This document shows positions 9,019-20,091 of a DNA stretch of 64,000 bases, piece by piece. Numbering within the stretch: position 1 is the stretch's first letter; every line of letters starts with the position of its first letter. Location: assembly GCF_000718015.1 (NCBI RefSeq), contig NZ_JODY01000001.1, positions 124,001 through 188,000 on the forward strand. The letters are read 5' to 3'. This DNA comes from Streptomyces catenulae (GTDB taxonomy: Bacteria > Actinomycetota > Actinomycetes > Streptomycetales > Streptomycetaceae). The position numbers and the translations under genes are program-made. The notes beneath the pieces were generated by a model. The model ran no database searches. It worked only from the letters and a program-made list of their open reading frames with translations, and had not been told where the DNA came from.

Positions 9019-9609
9019 ATGACCACCCCCACCATCGGAGTCCTGGCCCTCCAGGGCGACGTCCGCGAGCACCTGGTGGCGCTCGCCGCGGCGGACGCCC
9101 TGGCCCGGCCGGTGCGCCGCCCCGAGGAACTGGCCGACCTCGACGGCCTCGTCGTCCCGGGCGGCGAGTCCACCACGATGTCCAAGCTCGCCGTCGTCTT
9201 CGGGATGCTGGAGCCGCTGCGCGACTTCGTCCGCTCCGGCCGCCCGGTCTACGGCACCTGCGCCGGCATGATCATGGTCGCCGACAAGCTCCTGGACGCC
9301 CGCGCGGACCAGGAGACGTTCGGCGGCGTCGACATGATCGTCCGCCGTAACGCCTTCGGACGGCAGAACGAGTCCTTCGAGGCGGCCGTCGACATGACGG
9401 GCATCCCCGGCGGTCCGGTCCACGGCGTCTTCATCCGCGCGCCCTGGGTCGAGTCCACCGGCGCCGCCGCCGAGGTCCTCGCGAGGTACGACGGACACAC
9501 GGTGGCCGTCCGGCAGGGTAACGTCCTCGCCACGTCGTTCCACCCGGAGCTGACCGGCGACCACCGTGTACACGCCTTCTTCGTGGACATGGTGCGTACG
9601 GCGGTCTGA
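9019..9609 (+). CDS. pdxT: Pyridoxal 5'-phosphate synthase glutaminase subunit PdxT
   Basis: A 196-residue class I glutamine amidotransferase that feeds ammonia to PdxS. The GGES motif (near residue 49), the nucleophile Cys81 in GTCAGM and the His175/Glu177 pair in SFHPELTGD complete the catalytic triad. The start is not certain. The ATG at 9019 gives the family-typical N-terminus ([16 protein letters not shown]) but its GGAG is too close. A GTG at 9007 would overlap the pdxS stop and allow translational coupling, adding four residues. Confidence 0.92.
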   Translation: MTTPTIGVLALQGDVREHLVALAAADALARPVRRPEELADLDGLVVPGGESTTMSKLAVVFGMLEPLRDFVRSGRPVYGTCAGMIMVADKLLDARADQETFGGVDMIVRRNAFGRQNESFEAAVDMTGIPGGPVHGVFIRAPWVESTGAAAEVLARYDGHTVAVRQGNVLATSFHPELTGDHRVHAFFVDMVRTAV

Positions 9610-9670
9610 TGCGCTCCCGGTAGGATCGGCGCGTTGGTTTCTCAATGGGTTACGCGAAGGAGACAGGCGG

Positions 9671-10423
9671 ATGTCCGGCCACTCTAAATGGGCTACGACG
9701 AAGCACAAGAAGGCCGTGATCGATGCCAAGCGCGGCAAGCTCTTCGCGAAGCTGATCAAGAACATCGAGGTCGCGGCCCGGACCGGCGGCGCCGACCCGG
9801 ACGGCAACCCGACCCTCTTCGACGCCATCCAGAAGGCGAAGAAGTCGTCGGTTCCCAACAAGAACATCGACTCCGCGCTCAAGCGCGGCGCGGGTCTCGA
9901 AGCCGGTGGCGCCGACTACGAGACGATCATGTACGAGGGTTACGGCCCCAACGGTGTCGCGGTGCTCATCGAGTGCCTCACCGACAACCGCAACCGTGCC
10001 GCCTCCGACGTCCGCGTCGCGATGACCCGCAACGGCGGCTCGATGGCCGACCCGGGCTCGGTGTCGTACCTCTTCAACCGCAAGGGCGTCGTGATCGTCC
10101 CCAAGGGCGAGCTGTCCGAGGACGACGTCCTGGGCGCGGTCCTGGACGCGGGCGCCGAGGAGGTCAACGACCTCGGTGAGAACTTCGAGGTGCTCAGCGA
10201 GGCCACCGACCTGATCGCGGTCCGCTCCGCGCTCCAGGAAGCCGGTATCGACTACGACTCGGCCGAGGCCAACTTCGTCCCGACCATGCAGGTCGAGCTG
10301 GAGGAAGAGGGCGCGCGCAAGATCTTCAAGCTGATCGACGCGCTGGAGGACAGCGACGACGTGCAGAACGTCTTCGCCAACTTCGACGTCTCCGACGAGA
10401 CGATGGCCAAGATCGACGCCTGA
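9671..10423 (+). CDS. YebC/PmpR family regulatory protein
   Basis: A 250-residue protein starting [20 protein letters not shown], the hallmark of the YebC/TACO1 family, with full-length similarity through LFNRKG (middle domain) and the C-terminal P-x-x-x-V region. The family is described both as DNA-binding regulators (PmpR) and, more recently, as ribosome-associated factors that help translate proline-rich stretches. I cannot choose between these from sequence. A strong AAGGAG ribosome binding site precedes the ATG. It lies directly upstream of ruvCAB, a widespread conserved neighbourhood, but a terminator separates them here. Confidence 0.93.
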   Translation: MSGHSKWATTKHKKAVIDAKRGKLFAKLIKNIEVAARTGGADPDGNPTLFDAIQKAKKSSVPNKNIDSALKRGAGLEAGGADYETIMYEGYGPNGVAVLIECLTDNRNRAASDVRVAMTRNGGSMADPGSVSYLFNRKGVVIVPKGELSEDDVLGAVLDAGAEEVNDLGENFEVLSEATDLIAVRSALQEAGIDYDSAEANFVPTMQVELEEEGARKIFKLIDALEDSDDVQNVFANFDVSDETMAKIDA

Positions 10424-10449
10424 CGGGGCGTTCCTCCCGTACGACCGAC

Positions 10450-10482
10450 AGCGGCCCGCCGGTGCGAACCGGCGGGCCGCTT
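10450..10482 (+). terminator. Terminator between yebC and ruvC
   Basis: A 14-bp perfect inverted repeat (AGCGGCCCGCCGGT, GCGA loop, and its complement), followed by TT. It isolates ruvCAB from upstream readthrough. Confidence 0.8.
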
Positions 10483-10542
10483 CGGCTGACCGGCACCGGA
10501 CGCGCCCGCCCGCGGCGGCGCCCGCGGCCCTGACCCGACGCG

Positions 10543-10565
10543 TTGTCAGTGGCAGCCGATAGCCT
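10543..10565 (+). promoter_or_regulatory. RecA-NDp/PafBC-type DNA-damage promoter of ruvCAB
   Basis: TTGTCAGTG, an 8-nt spacer and TAGCCT match the motif known from mycobacteria for LexA-independent, PafBC-activated DNA-repair promoters (TTGTCRGTG-N8-TAnnnT). The -10-like hexamer ends 54 bp before the ruvC start. A second copy with the same geometry precedes rarA. Confidence 0.75.
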
Positions 10566-10619
10566 GCACGAACAGGCCGACGCTCCCGCGTCCGGCCGGT
10601 CGACCGAGGAGAAGGCACC

Positions 10620-11195
10620 GTGCGCGTACTGGGCGTGGACCCCGGGCTCACCCGCTGCGGCGTCGGCGTCGTGGACGGCGCCGTCGGCCGCCCCCTGACG
10701 ATGGCGGGCGTCGGCGTGATCCGTACCCCCGCCGACGCCGAGATCGCCGACCGCCTCGTCCTCGTCGAGCGCGGCATCGAGCAGTGGCTGGACGAACACC
10801 GCCCCCAATACGTCGCCGTGGAGCGGGTGTTCAGCCAGCACAACGTCCGTACGGTCATGGGCACCGCCCAGGCCAGCGCGGTCGCCATGCTCTGCGCCGC
10901 CCGCCGCGGACTCCCGGTCGCCCTGCACACCCCCAGCGAGGTCAAGGCCGCGGTCACCGGCTCGGGACGGGCCGGGAAGGAGCAGGTCGGCGCGATGGTG
11001 ACCCGGCTGCTCCGGCTCGACGCGCCACCCAAGCCGGCCGACGCCGCCGACGCGCTGGCGCTGGCCATATGCCACATCTGGCGCGCCCCCGCCTCCGGCC
11101 GCCTCCAGCAGGCACACGCCGCGGCCCGCCGCGCCGCACCCTCCGCCCGTACCCCCGGCGTCCGCCGGGCCGCTCCCCAGAAGGGCATCCGATGA
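10620..11195 (+). CDS. ruvC: Crossover junction endodeoxyribonuclease RuvC
   Basis: A 191-residue Holliday junction resolvase. It cleaves four-way junctions symmetrically after branch migration by RuvAB. All four acidic residues of the active site are visible: D7 ([10 protein letters not shown]), E68 (AVERVF), D141 and D144 ([13 protein letters not shown]). The GTG start has a good GAGGAGAAGG ribosome binding site. The C-terminal tail beyond about residue 165 is basic and alanine-rich, longer than in E. coli. The stop overlaps the ruvA start as ATGA, so the three ruv genes form one unit under the damage-type promoter. Confidence 0.96.
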   Translation: MRVLGVDPGLTRCGVGVVDGAVGRPLTMAGVGVIRTPADAEIADRLVLVERGIEQWLDEHRPQYVAVERVFSQHNVRTVMGTAQASAVAMLCAARRGLPVALHTPSEVKAAVTGSGRAGKEQVGAMVTRLLRLDAPPKPADAADALALAICHIWRAPASGRLQQAHAAARRAAPSARTPGVRRAAPQKGIR

Positions 11196-11806
11196 TCGCC
11201 TTCGTCTCCGGGCCGGTCGCGGCCCTCGGACCGGACACCGCCGTCGTCGAGGTCGGCGGCGTCGGCATGGCCGTCCAGTGCACCCCGGACACCCTCTCCG
11301 GCCTGCGCATCGGCAAGCCCGCCCGGCTCGCCACCTCCCTCGTCGTCCGCGAGGACTCGCTGACCCTCTACGGCTTCGCCGACGACGACGAGCGGGCCAC
11401 CTTCGAACTGCTCCAGACCGCCAGCGGCGTCGGCCCGCGCCTGGCACAGGCCATGCTCGCCGTGCACTCTCCCGACGCACTGCGCCGCGCGGTCGCCACC
11501 GCCGACGAGAAGGCGCTCACCGCCGTCCCCGGCATCGGCAAGAAGGGCGCCCAGAAGCTGCTGCTTGAGCTGAAGGACCGCCTCGGCGCGCCGCTCGGCA
11601 CCGGCGGCGCGCCCGCCCCGGTCACCACGGGCTGGAGCGATCAGCTGCACGCCGCGCTGATCGGCCTCGGCTACGCCACCCGCGAGGCCGACGAGGCGGT
11701 CGCCGCCGTCACCCCGCAGGCCGACGCCGCCGTCGCCGGGGGCGGCACCCCGCAGATCCCGCAGCTCCTCAAGGCGGCGCTGCAGACCCTCAACCGCACC
11801 CGCTGA
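11192..11806 (+). CDS. ruvA: Holliday junction branch migration complex subunit RuvA
   Basis: A 204-residue junction-binding protein. It has the N-terminal OB fold ([12 protein letters not shown], with VxVGGVGMxVxC), two helix-hairpin-helix motifs ([13 protein letters not shown] and [16 protein letters not shown]) and a C-terminal UBA-like RuvB-binding domain ([16 protein letters not shown]). RuvA tetramers load RuvB hexamers on the junction. It overlaps ruvC by 4 nt. The 86-bp gap to ruvB has no terminator-like repeat, so cotranscription is likely. Confidence 0.96.
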   Translation: MIAFVSGPVAALGPDTAVVEVGGVGMAVQCTPDTLSGLRIGKPARLATSLVVREDSLTLYGFADDDERATFELLQTASGVGPRLAQAMLAVHSPDALRRAVATADEKALTAVPGIGKKGAQKLLLELKDRLGAPLGTGGAPAPVTTGWSDQLHAALIGLGYATREADEAVAAVTPQADAAVAGGGTPQIPQLLKAALQTLNRTR

Positions 11807-11892
11807 GCCGCCCGGCCCGGCCCCCGCCGGACCGCGCCCGCACCCCCACACCCCGGCGGCCCCGCCGCCCCGACCCCGCGAGGCAATCCGCA

Positions 11893-12981
11893 GTGAACTG
11901 GGACGACACCGCACCGTCCGCCGCAACCGACCCGGCCCTGGCCGCGGACCGGCTGGTCGGCGCCGCCGCCGACGGCGAGGACACCGCGGTCGAGGCCGCG
12001 CTGCGCCCCAAGGACCTCGGGGAGTTCGTCGGCCAGGAGCGGGTGCGCGAACAGCTCGACCTGGTGCTGCGCGCCGCCCGCGCCCGCGGCGCCACCGCCG
12101 ACCACGTCCTGCTCTCCGGCGCCCCCGGCCTCGGCAAGACCACTCTCTCGATGATCATCGCCGCCGAGATGGGCGCCCCGATCCGCATCACCTCAGGCCC
12201 CGCCATCCAGCACGCCGGTGACCTCGCGGCGATCCTCTCCTCCCTCCAGGAGGGCGAGGTCCTCTTCCTCGACGAGATCCACCGGATGTCGCGCCCCGCC
12301 GAGGAGATGCTCTACATGGCGATGGAGGACTTCCGCGTCGACGTCGTCGTCGGCAAGGGCCCCGGCGCCACCGCCATCCCCCTCGAACTCCCGCCGTTCA
12401 CCCTCGTCGGCGCCACCACCCGGGCCGGTCTGCTGCCGCCCCCGCTCCGCGACCGCTTCGGCTTCACCGGCCACATGGAGTTCTACGCCCCGCCGGAGCT
12501 GGAGCGCGTCATCCACCGCTCCGCCGGGCTGCTCGACGTCGAGATCGACGCCGAGGGCGCCGCCGAGATCGCCGGACGCTCCCGCGGCACGCCCCGTATC
12601 GCCAACCGCCTCCTGCGCCGCGTCCGCGACTACGCCCAGGTCAAGGCGGACGGTGTGATCACCCGCACCACCGCCGCGCGCGCCCTGGACGTCTACGAGG
12701 TCGACGCCCGCGGACTGGATCGCCTCGACCGCGCCGTCCTCACCGCCCTGCTGAAGCTCTTCGGCGGCGGTCCCGTCGGCCTGTCCACCCTCGCGGTCGC
12801 CGTGGGGGAGGAGCGCGAGACCGTCGAGGAGGTCGCCGAACCGTTCCTGGTCCGCGAGGGCCTGCTGGCCCGCACCCCCCGTGGCCGGATCGCGACCCCC
12901 GCGGCCTGGGCCCACCTCGGCCTCGTCCCGCCCCAGCAACAACCGGGCGCAACGGGACAGCAGGGCCTCTTCGGGGCGTGA
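11893..12981 (+). CDS. ruvB: Holliday junction branch migration ATPase RuvB
   Basis: A 362-residue AAA+ motor that drives branch migration. The Walker A motif GAPGLGKT begins at residue 76, Walker B LFLDEIH is around D127, sensor I/arginine-finger segments follow ([18 protein letters not shown]), and a C-terminal winged helix ends the protein. An N-terminal extension of about 35 residues precedes the conserved [12 protein letters not shown] block. The GTG start is chosen because the frame upstream adds nothing conserved. It is the last gene of the ruv operon; a new promoter for yajC appears just downstream. Confidence 0.96.
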   Translation: MNWDDTAPSAATDPALAADRLVGAAADGEDTAVEAALRPKDLGEFVGQERVREQLDLVLRAARARGATADHVLLSGAPGLGKTTLSMIIAAEMGAPIRITSGPAIQHAGDLAAILSSLQEGEVLFLDEIHRMSRPAEEMLYMAMEDFRVDVVVGKGPGATAIPLELPPFTLVGATTRAGLLPPPLRDRFGFTGHMEFYAPPELERVIHRSAGLLDVEIDAEGAAEIAGRSRGTPRIANRLLRRVRDYAQVKADGVITRTTAARALDVYEVDARGLDRLDRAVLTALLKLFGGGPVGLSTLAVAVGEERETVEEVAEPFLVREGLLARTPRGRIATPAAWAHLGLVPPQQQPGATGQQGLFGA

Positions 12982-13028
12982 CGGCGCGGAGAGTCGCCCG
13001 GTCAGGAACTGCGGTGCGATGCTGGGCG

Positions 13029-13058
13029 TTGTTCCACTGGTGCGGACTGACTTAGACT
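13029..13058 (+). promoter_or_regulatory. Candidate promoter for yajC
   Basis: TTGTTC (13029-13034) and TAGACT (13053-13058) are separated by 18 bp, close to the housekeeping sigma factor consensus. Transcription from here would give a leader of about 85 nt before yajC. Confidence 0.5.
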
Positions 13059-13148
13059 CCGCCGATGCCGTCCCGGCAGCGGGCGGCGTTTCCCACCCCC
13101 GCTATACGAGACCGCGACTCAGCGGTCGTGCGAAGGAATTTCTGTCCC

Positions 13149-13646
13149 GTGAGTACCGTGACTTTCCTCCCTTTCATCGTCCTCATCGGGGCCATGTTCC
13201 TGATGACCCGGTCCGCCAAGAAGAAGCAGCAGGCGGCCACGCAGATGCGTAACGAGATGCAGCCGGGCACCGGTGTCCGGACGATCGGGGGCATGTACGC
13301 GACCGTCAAGGAGATCCACGAGGAGACGGTCCTCCTCGAGGTGGCCCCCGGCGTGCACGCCGTGTACGCGAAGAACGCCGTCGGCGCGGTCCTCGCGGAC
13401 GAGGAGTACAACCGGATCATCGACGGCGCCGACCCGGTCGTGCCCGACGACATCTCCTCGCTGACCGGTGACGACACCGCCACCGTTTCGGGTGAGAAGT
13501 CCGACAAGATCGACCTCGGCAAGGGTGACGCCGCGGCCGCCGACAAGCCCGAGGCCGACGAGAAGTCCGCCGAGGAGACCCCGGCCACCGCCGAGAAGGA
13601 CGCGTCCGCCGAGGAGAAGAAGTCCGGCGACGCCGACGCGAAGTAG
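13149..13646 (+). CDS. yajC: Preprotein translocase accessory subunit YajC
   Basis: A 165-residue single-pass membrane protein of the SecDF-YajC complex. One N-terminal membrane helix (TFLPFIVLIGAMFLMT, residues 4-19) is followed by the basic SAKKKQQ and the conserved GxxVRTIGGMYATV fold. The C-terminal third is acidic and lysine-rich (repeated DEKSAEE-like runs) and probably disordered. The GTG at 13149 is chosen over the upstream ATG at 13065, because it places the membrane helix at the N-terminus as in the family and has AAGGA upstream. A strong hairpin after the stop separates it from secD. Confidence 0.92.
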   Translation: MSTVTFLPFIVLIGAMFLMTRSAKKKQQAATQMRNEMQPGTGVRTIGGMYATVKEIHEETVLLEVAPGVHAVYAKNAVGAVLADEEYNRIIDGADPVVPDDISSLTGDDTATVSGEKSDKIDLGKGDAAAADKPEADEKSAEETPATAEKDASAEEKKSGDADAK

Positions 13647-13654
13647 CCCCGCCC

Positions 13655-13698
13655 CACGGAACCGCGACGCGCCCCGCTGCGGGCGCCGCGGTTCCGTG
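13655..13698 (+). terminator. Hairpin between yajC and secD
   Basis: A 12-bp perfect inverted repeat (13655-13666 with 13687-13698) encloses a second GC-rich pairing. A TAGGCT -10-like hexamer follows at 13705-13710, so secDF may have its own promoter. A further inverted repeat (CCGCTCGG, 13744-13751 with 13765-13772) sits just before the secD ribosome binding site. Confidence 0.6.
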
Positions 13699-13794
13699 AC
13701 GGTCTAGGCTCCGGCGGGGGCACGTCCCCACAACACTTCGTGGCCGCTCGGCAGACACCTCCGACCGAGCGGTTGGACAGGGAGAAACGAGAAG

Positions 13795-15573
13795 GTGGCA
13801 GCACCGAAGAAGGGCCGCAGGGCACCGGCCGGCCAGGGCAAGCCGGGGCGCACCCTGGTCCTCATCCTGATCGCCATGGTGGCGCTCGTCGGAGGCATGT
13901 TCTACTCCGGCACGCTGACGCCCCGGCTGGGAATCGACCTGGCGGGCGGCACCAGCTTCACGCTCCAGGCCCAGAACCAGCCGGGCAAGCCCAACGCGAT
14001 CAACGAGACCAACATGAAGACCGCCGCCGACATCATGGAGCGGCGCGTCAACGGTCTGGGCGTGACCGAGTCCGAGGTCCAGACCCAGGGCACCGACCAC
14101 ATCATCGTGAACATCCCCAAGGGGACGGACGCGAAGCAGTCCCGCCAGCAGGTCGGCACCACCGCCCAGCTCGGCTTCCGCCCGGTGCTCACCACCACCG
14201 CGGGTGGCAAGACCCCCGAGCAGCCGTCCGGTACCCCCTCGGCGGGCGGCAAGCAGGGTGGCAAGGACACCGGCGGCAAGGACGGGAAGTCCGGCGACGA
14301 GGCCGCGGACGGCAAGTCCGGCGACGACCCGAAGCCCACCGCGAGCGCCACCACCCAGGGCCGTGCCGTCACGGACGCCCTGAAGAAGGACCCCACCCCC
14401 GGCGGCTCCGCCACGCAGAAGCCCCAGACGCCCGCGACCCCGCCCGTCCCGGGCCAGGCGGGCATCCCCCCGGCGTTGCAGAAGCAGCTCGCCGCCCTGG
14501 ACTGCTCCACCAAGCAGAGCCGCGCGCTCGCCGGTGAGAAGGCCGCCGGCGCCAAGCCGAGCGAACCGGTCGTGGCCTGCAAGGACGACGGCTCGCAGAA
14601 GTACGTGCTCGGTCCGGTCGGCGTCGAGGGCACCGACGTCAAGAACGCCAAGGCGGTCTTCGACGGTCAGACCGGCCAGGGCTGGATCGTCCAGATGGAC
14701 TTCACCTCCGACGGCGGCAAGAAGTTCGCGGACATCACCGGCCAGCTGGCCACCAAGGCCCAGCCGCAGAACCAGTTCGCGATCGTCCTGGACGGTGCGG
14801 TCGTCTCCGACCCGCGCGTCAGCCAGCGGCTCAACGGCGGCAGCGCCACCATCTCCGGCGGCTTCACCCAGCAGACCGCCGAGGACCTCGGCAACATGCT
14901 GTCCTACGGCGCCCTGCCGCTCTCCTTCAAGATCGCGGACGAGACGACGGTCACCGCGGCGCTCGGCGGTGAGCAGCTCCACGCCGGTCTGGTCGCCGGT
15001 GCGATCGGCCTCGCCCTCGTCATCGTCTACCTCGTCGCCTACTACCGCGGTCTGGCGCTGGTCGCCCTGGCCAGCCTCGGCGTCTCGGCGGTCCTGACGT
15101 ACACGATCATGACGCTGCTCGGCCCCACCATCGGGTTCGCGCTGAACCTCCCGGCGGTCTGCGGCGCCATCGTCGCCATCGGTATCACCGCCGACTCCTT
15201 CATCGTCTACTTCGAGCGCATCCGGGACGAGATCCGCGAGGGCCGCTCGCTGCGCCCGGCCGTCGAGCGCGGCTGGCCGCGTGCCCGCCGGACGATTCTG
15301 GTCTCCGACTTCGTGTCGTTCCTGGCCGCCGCGGTGCTCTTCATCGTCACCGTCGGCAAGGTCCAGGGCTTCGCGTTCACCCTCGGTCTGACCACGCTCC
15401 TCGACGTCGTCGTGGTGTTCTTCTTCACCAAGCCGCTGATGACGCTGCTGGCCCGCCGCAAGTTCTTCGCCGACGGCCATCCCTGGTCCGGCCTCGACCC
15501 GCGGCGCCTGGGCGCCCGGCCGCCGCTGCGCCGCCGTCGTACCGCCGCCCCCACCCAGACGAAGGAGGCGTGA
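13795..15573 (+). CDS. secD: Protein translocase subunit SecD
   Basis: A 592-residue proton-motive-force-driven component of the Sec export machinery. TM1 is near residues 20-40, then a large extracytoplasmic P1 domain beginning GIDLAGGTSFTLQ, and a block of five membrane segments from about residue 395 containing the conserved AVCGAIVAIGITADSFIVYFERI. The P1 domain carries a low-complexity Gly/Lys/Ser/Thr/Pro insertion of roughly 90 residues (about 138-225) absent from E. coli SecD. The GTG start is preceded by GGAGAAACGAGAAG. The secF start follows the stop after one base. Confidence 0.95.
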   Translation: MAAPKKGRRAPAGQGKPGRTLVLILIAMVALVGGMFYSGTLTPRLGIDLAGGTSFTLQAQNQPGKPNAINETNMKTAADIMERRVNGLGVTESEVQTQGTDHIIVNIPKGTDAKQSRQQVGTTAQLGFRPVLTTTAGGKTPEQPSGTPSAGGKQGGKDTGGKDGKSGDEAADGKSGDDPKPTASATTQGRAVTDALKKDPTPGGSATQKPQTPATPPVPGQAGIPPALQKQLAALDCSTKQSRALAGEKAAGAKPSEPVVACKDDGSQKYVLGPVGVEGTDVKNAKAVFDGQTGQGWIVQMDFTSDGGKKFADITGQLATKAQPQNQFAIVLDGAVVSDPRVSQRLNGGSATISGGFTQQTAEDLGNMLSYGALPLSFKIADETTVTAALGGEQLHAGLVAGAIGLALVIVYLVAYYRGLALVALASLGVSAVLTYTIMTLLGPTIGFALNLPAVCGAIVAIGITADSFIVYFERIRDEIREGRSLRPAVERGWPRARRTILVSDFVSFLAAAVLFIVTVGKVQGFAFTLGLTTLLDVVVVFFFTKPLMTLLARRKFFADGHPWSGLDPRRLGARPPLRRRRTAAPTQTKEA

Positions 15574-15574
15574 G

Positions 15575-16684
15575 ATGTCCAAGCTCGGCAACCTCGGCGC
15601 CCGGCTCTACCGCGGTGAGGTCGGCTACGACTTCATCGGCAAGCGGAAGATCTGGTACGGCATCTCGATCCTCATCACCATCACGGCCCTCGTCGGTCTG
15701 GCGGTGCGCGGCCTGAACATGGGCATCGAGTTCTCCGGCGGCGCGGTCCTCACCACGCCGAAGACCTCCGTCTCCTCCTCCGAGGCGCAGCACCTGGCCG
15801 AGTCCGCCTCCGGCGGCCACCAGGCCATGGTGCAGAAGCTCGGCGGCGGAGCCCTGCGCATCCAGATCAGCGATCTGGACACCAAGCAGGCCGTCCCGGT
15901 CCAGGAGAAGCTGGCCGAGGACCTGAAGGTCCCGGTCAAGGAGATCAACACCCAGCTGGTCGGCCCGAGCTGGGGCGAGGAGATCGCCAACAAGGCGTGG
16001 CTGGGCCTGGGGATCTTCATGGTCCTCGTGGTCATCTACCTCGCCATCGCCTTCGAGTGGCGGATGGCGCTCGCCGCCCTGATCGCGCTGATCCACGACC
16101 TGACGATCACCGTCGGCGTCTACGCGCTGGTCGGCTTCGAGGTCACCCCGGGCACCGTGATCGGTCTGCTCACCATCCTCGGATACTCCCTCTACGACAC
16201 GGTCGTCGTCTTCGACAGCCTCAAGGAAGCCTCCAAGGACATCACCAAGCAGACCCGCTTCACCTACAGCGAGGTCGCCAACCGCTCGATCAACGGCACG
16301 CTGGTCCGCTCGATCAACACCACCGTCGTCGCGCTGCTGCCGGTCGCCGGTCTGCTCTTCGTCGGTGGCGGTGTGCTGGGCGCCGGGATGCTCAACGACA
16401 TCTCGCTCGCCCTCTTCGTCGGCCTCGCCGCCGGTGCGTACTCCTCGATCTTCATCGCGACCCCGCTGGTCGCCGACCTGAAGAACACCGAGCCGCAGAT
16501 GAAGGCGCTGGCCAAGCGGGTCAAGGCCAAGCGCGCCTCGGCCGCCGCCAAGGAGGCGGAGCAGCCGCAGGACGACGACCCCGAGCCCGCCGACGACCCG
16601 GCCGCGGCCGGTCTCGTCGGCCCCCGCTCGCAGCCCGTCGCCCGTAGCCGCGGTCGCGGCCGTCCGTCGGGCAAGCGCCGATGA
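15575..16684 (+). CDS. secF: Protein translocase subunit SecF
   Basis: A 369-residue partner of SecD. It has the SecF N-terminal motif (YDFIGKRKIWYGIS), TM1, a periplasmic-type P4 domain opening GIEFSGGAVL, and five C-terminal membrane segments including GYSLYDTVVVFD and ANRSINGTLVRSINT, the SecF counterparts of the SecD proton-relay region. The cytoplasmic C-terminal tail (about 305-369) is lysine, arginine and acid rich. An AAGGAGG ribosome binding site lies inside the end of secD, and the stop overlaps the apt start as ATGA, so secD, secF and apt are translationally linked. Confidence 0.95.
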   Translation: MSKLGNLGARLYRGEVGYDFIGKRKIWYGISILITITALVGLAVRGLNMGIEFSGGAVLTTPKTSVSSSEAQHLAESASGGHQAMVQKLGGGALRIQISDLDTKQAVPVQEKLAEDLKVPVKEINTQLVGPSWGEEIANKAWLGLGIFMVLVVIYLAIAFEWRMALAALIALIHDLTITVGVYALVGFEVTPGTVIGLLTILGYSLYDTVVVFDSLKEASKDITKQTRFTYSEVANRSINGTLVRSINTTVVALLPVAGLLFVGGGVLGAGMLNDISLALFVGLAAGAYSSIFIATPLVADLKNTEPQMKALAKRVKAKRASAAAKEAEQPQDDDPEPADDPAAAGLVGPRSQPVARSRGRGRPSGKRR

Positions 16685-17229
16685 CCGCCCCCGCGGCCCT
16701 GCGCGAGCTGCTGCTCGGCCGGATCACCGATGTGCCGGACTACCCGCAGCCGGGTGTGGTGTTCAAGGACATCACCCCGCTGCTGGCCGACCCCGACGCG
16801 TTCGGGGCGCTCACCGACGCCCTGGCCGAGCTGTGCGTACGCCACCGCGCGGACAAGATCGCCGGTCTGGAGGCGCGCGGCTTCATACTGGCCGCCCCCG
16901 CCGCCGTCCGCGCCGGTGTCGGCTTCGTCCCGGTCCGCAAGGCCGGCAAGCTGCCCGGCGCCACCCTGGGCCAGACGTACGACCTGGAGTACGGCCGGGC
17001 CGAGATCGAGATCCACGCCGATGCGCTGGAGCCCGGCGACCGGGTCCTGGTCATCGACGACGTGCTCGCCACCGGCGGCACCGCCGACGCCTCGCTCCAG
17101 CTGGTGCGGCGGGCGGGCGCCGAGGTCGCGGGCCTGGCGGTCCTGATGGAGCTGGGCTTCCTGGAGGGCCGTAAGCGCCTGGAGGCCACGCTGAAGGGCG
17201 CTCCGCTGGAGGCCCTGGTCACGGTCTGA
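16681..17229 (+). CDS. apt: Adenine phosphoribosyltransferase
   Basis: A 182-residue type I phosphoribosyltransferase that salvages adenine with PRPP to form AMP. The PRPP-binding loop VLVIDDVLATGGTADAS (about residues 120-136) and the Apt-specific GLEARGFILAAP and FVPVRKAGKLPG segments are intact. It overlaps secF by 4 nt and precedes relA, the standard Streptomyces order secD-secF-apt-relA. Apt limits toxic adenine and supplies AMP, and its place beside the (p)ppGpp enzyme gene is conserved in the genus. A GC-rich terminator follows. Confidence 0.95.
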   Translation: MTAPAALRELLLGRITDVPDYPQPGVVFKDITPLLADPDAFGALTDALAELCVRHRADKIAGLEARGFILAAPAAVRAGVGFVPVRKAGKLPGATLGQTYDLEYGRAEIEIHADALEPGDRVLVIDDVLATGGTADASLQLVRRAGAEVAGLAVLMELGFLEGRKRLEATLKGAPLEALVTV

Positions 17230-17249
17230 GCCGGTCCGGCACCACCACG

Positions 17250-17291
17250 GCGCCGGGGCTCCGGGGATCCTTCCCCCGGGGCCCCGGCGCC
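17250..17291 (+). terminator. Terminator between apt and relA
   Basis: An imperfect GC inverted repeat of about 16 bp (CGCCGGGGC...CCGGGG paired with CCCCGG...GCCCCGGCG). A GATACGAT -10-like sequence downstream at 17341-17348 suggests relA has its own promoter, although no good -35 is visible. Confidence 0.65.
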
Positions 17292-17412
17292 GTTGTCGTG
17301 GCCGCCGTCACCGTCGCAGGAGAGGACCGGCGCCCGGGCCGATACGATGGCACCCCGGCCCGGTCGTGGCGCGATCGTGGCCTTGTGGTCCGGAACCACT
17401 TGAGGAGTGCTC

Positions 17413-20016
<2,604 letters not shown>

Positions 20017-20031
20017 GCGCAGGCCCGACAC

Positions 20032-20077
20032 GGAAGAACCCCCGCCCGGTCCCGAAGGTCCGAGCGGGGGTTCTTCC
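20032..20077. terminator. Bidirectional terminator, relA and DUF349 gene
   Basis: A 14-bp perfect inverted repeat (GGAAGAACCCCCGC and its complement) with a GC-rich loop lies between convergent genes. Each strand ends the stem with a short T-rich TTCTTCC stretch. Confidence 0.85.
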
Positions 20078-20091
20078 TACGTGGTCGGGGC

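Noticed and set aside
10560..10580. LexA/SOS box upstream of ruvC
   Set aside because: GCCTG-CACGAA-CAGGC is a small palindrome but does not match the actinobacterial LexA consensus; the adjacent RecA-NDp motif explains damage control better.
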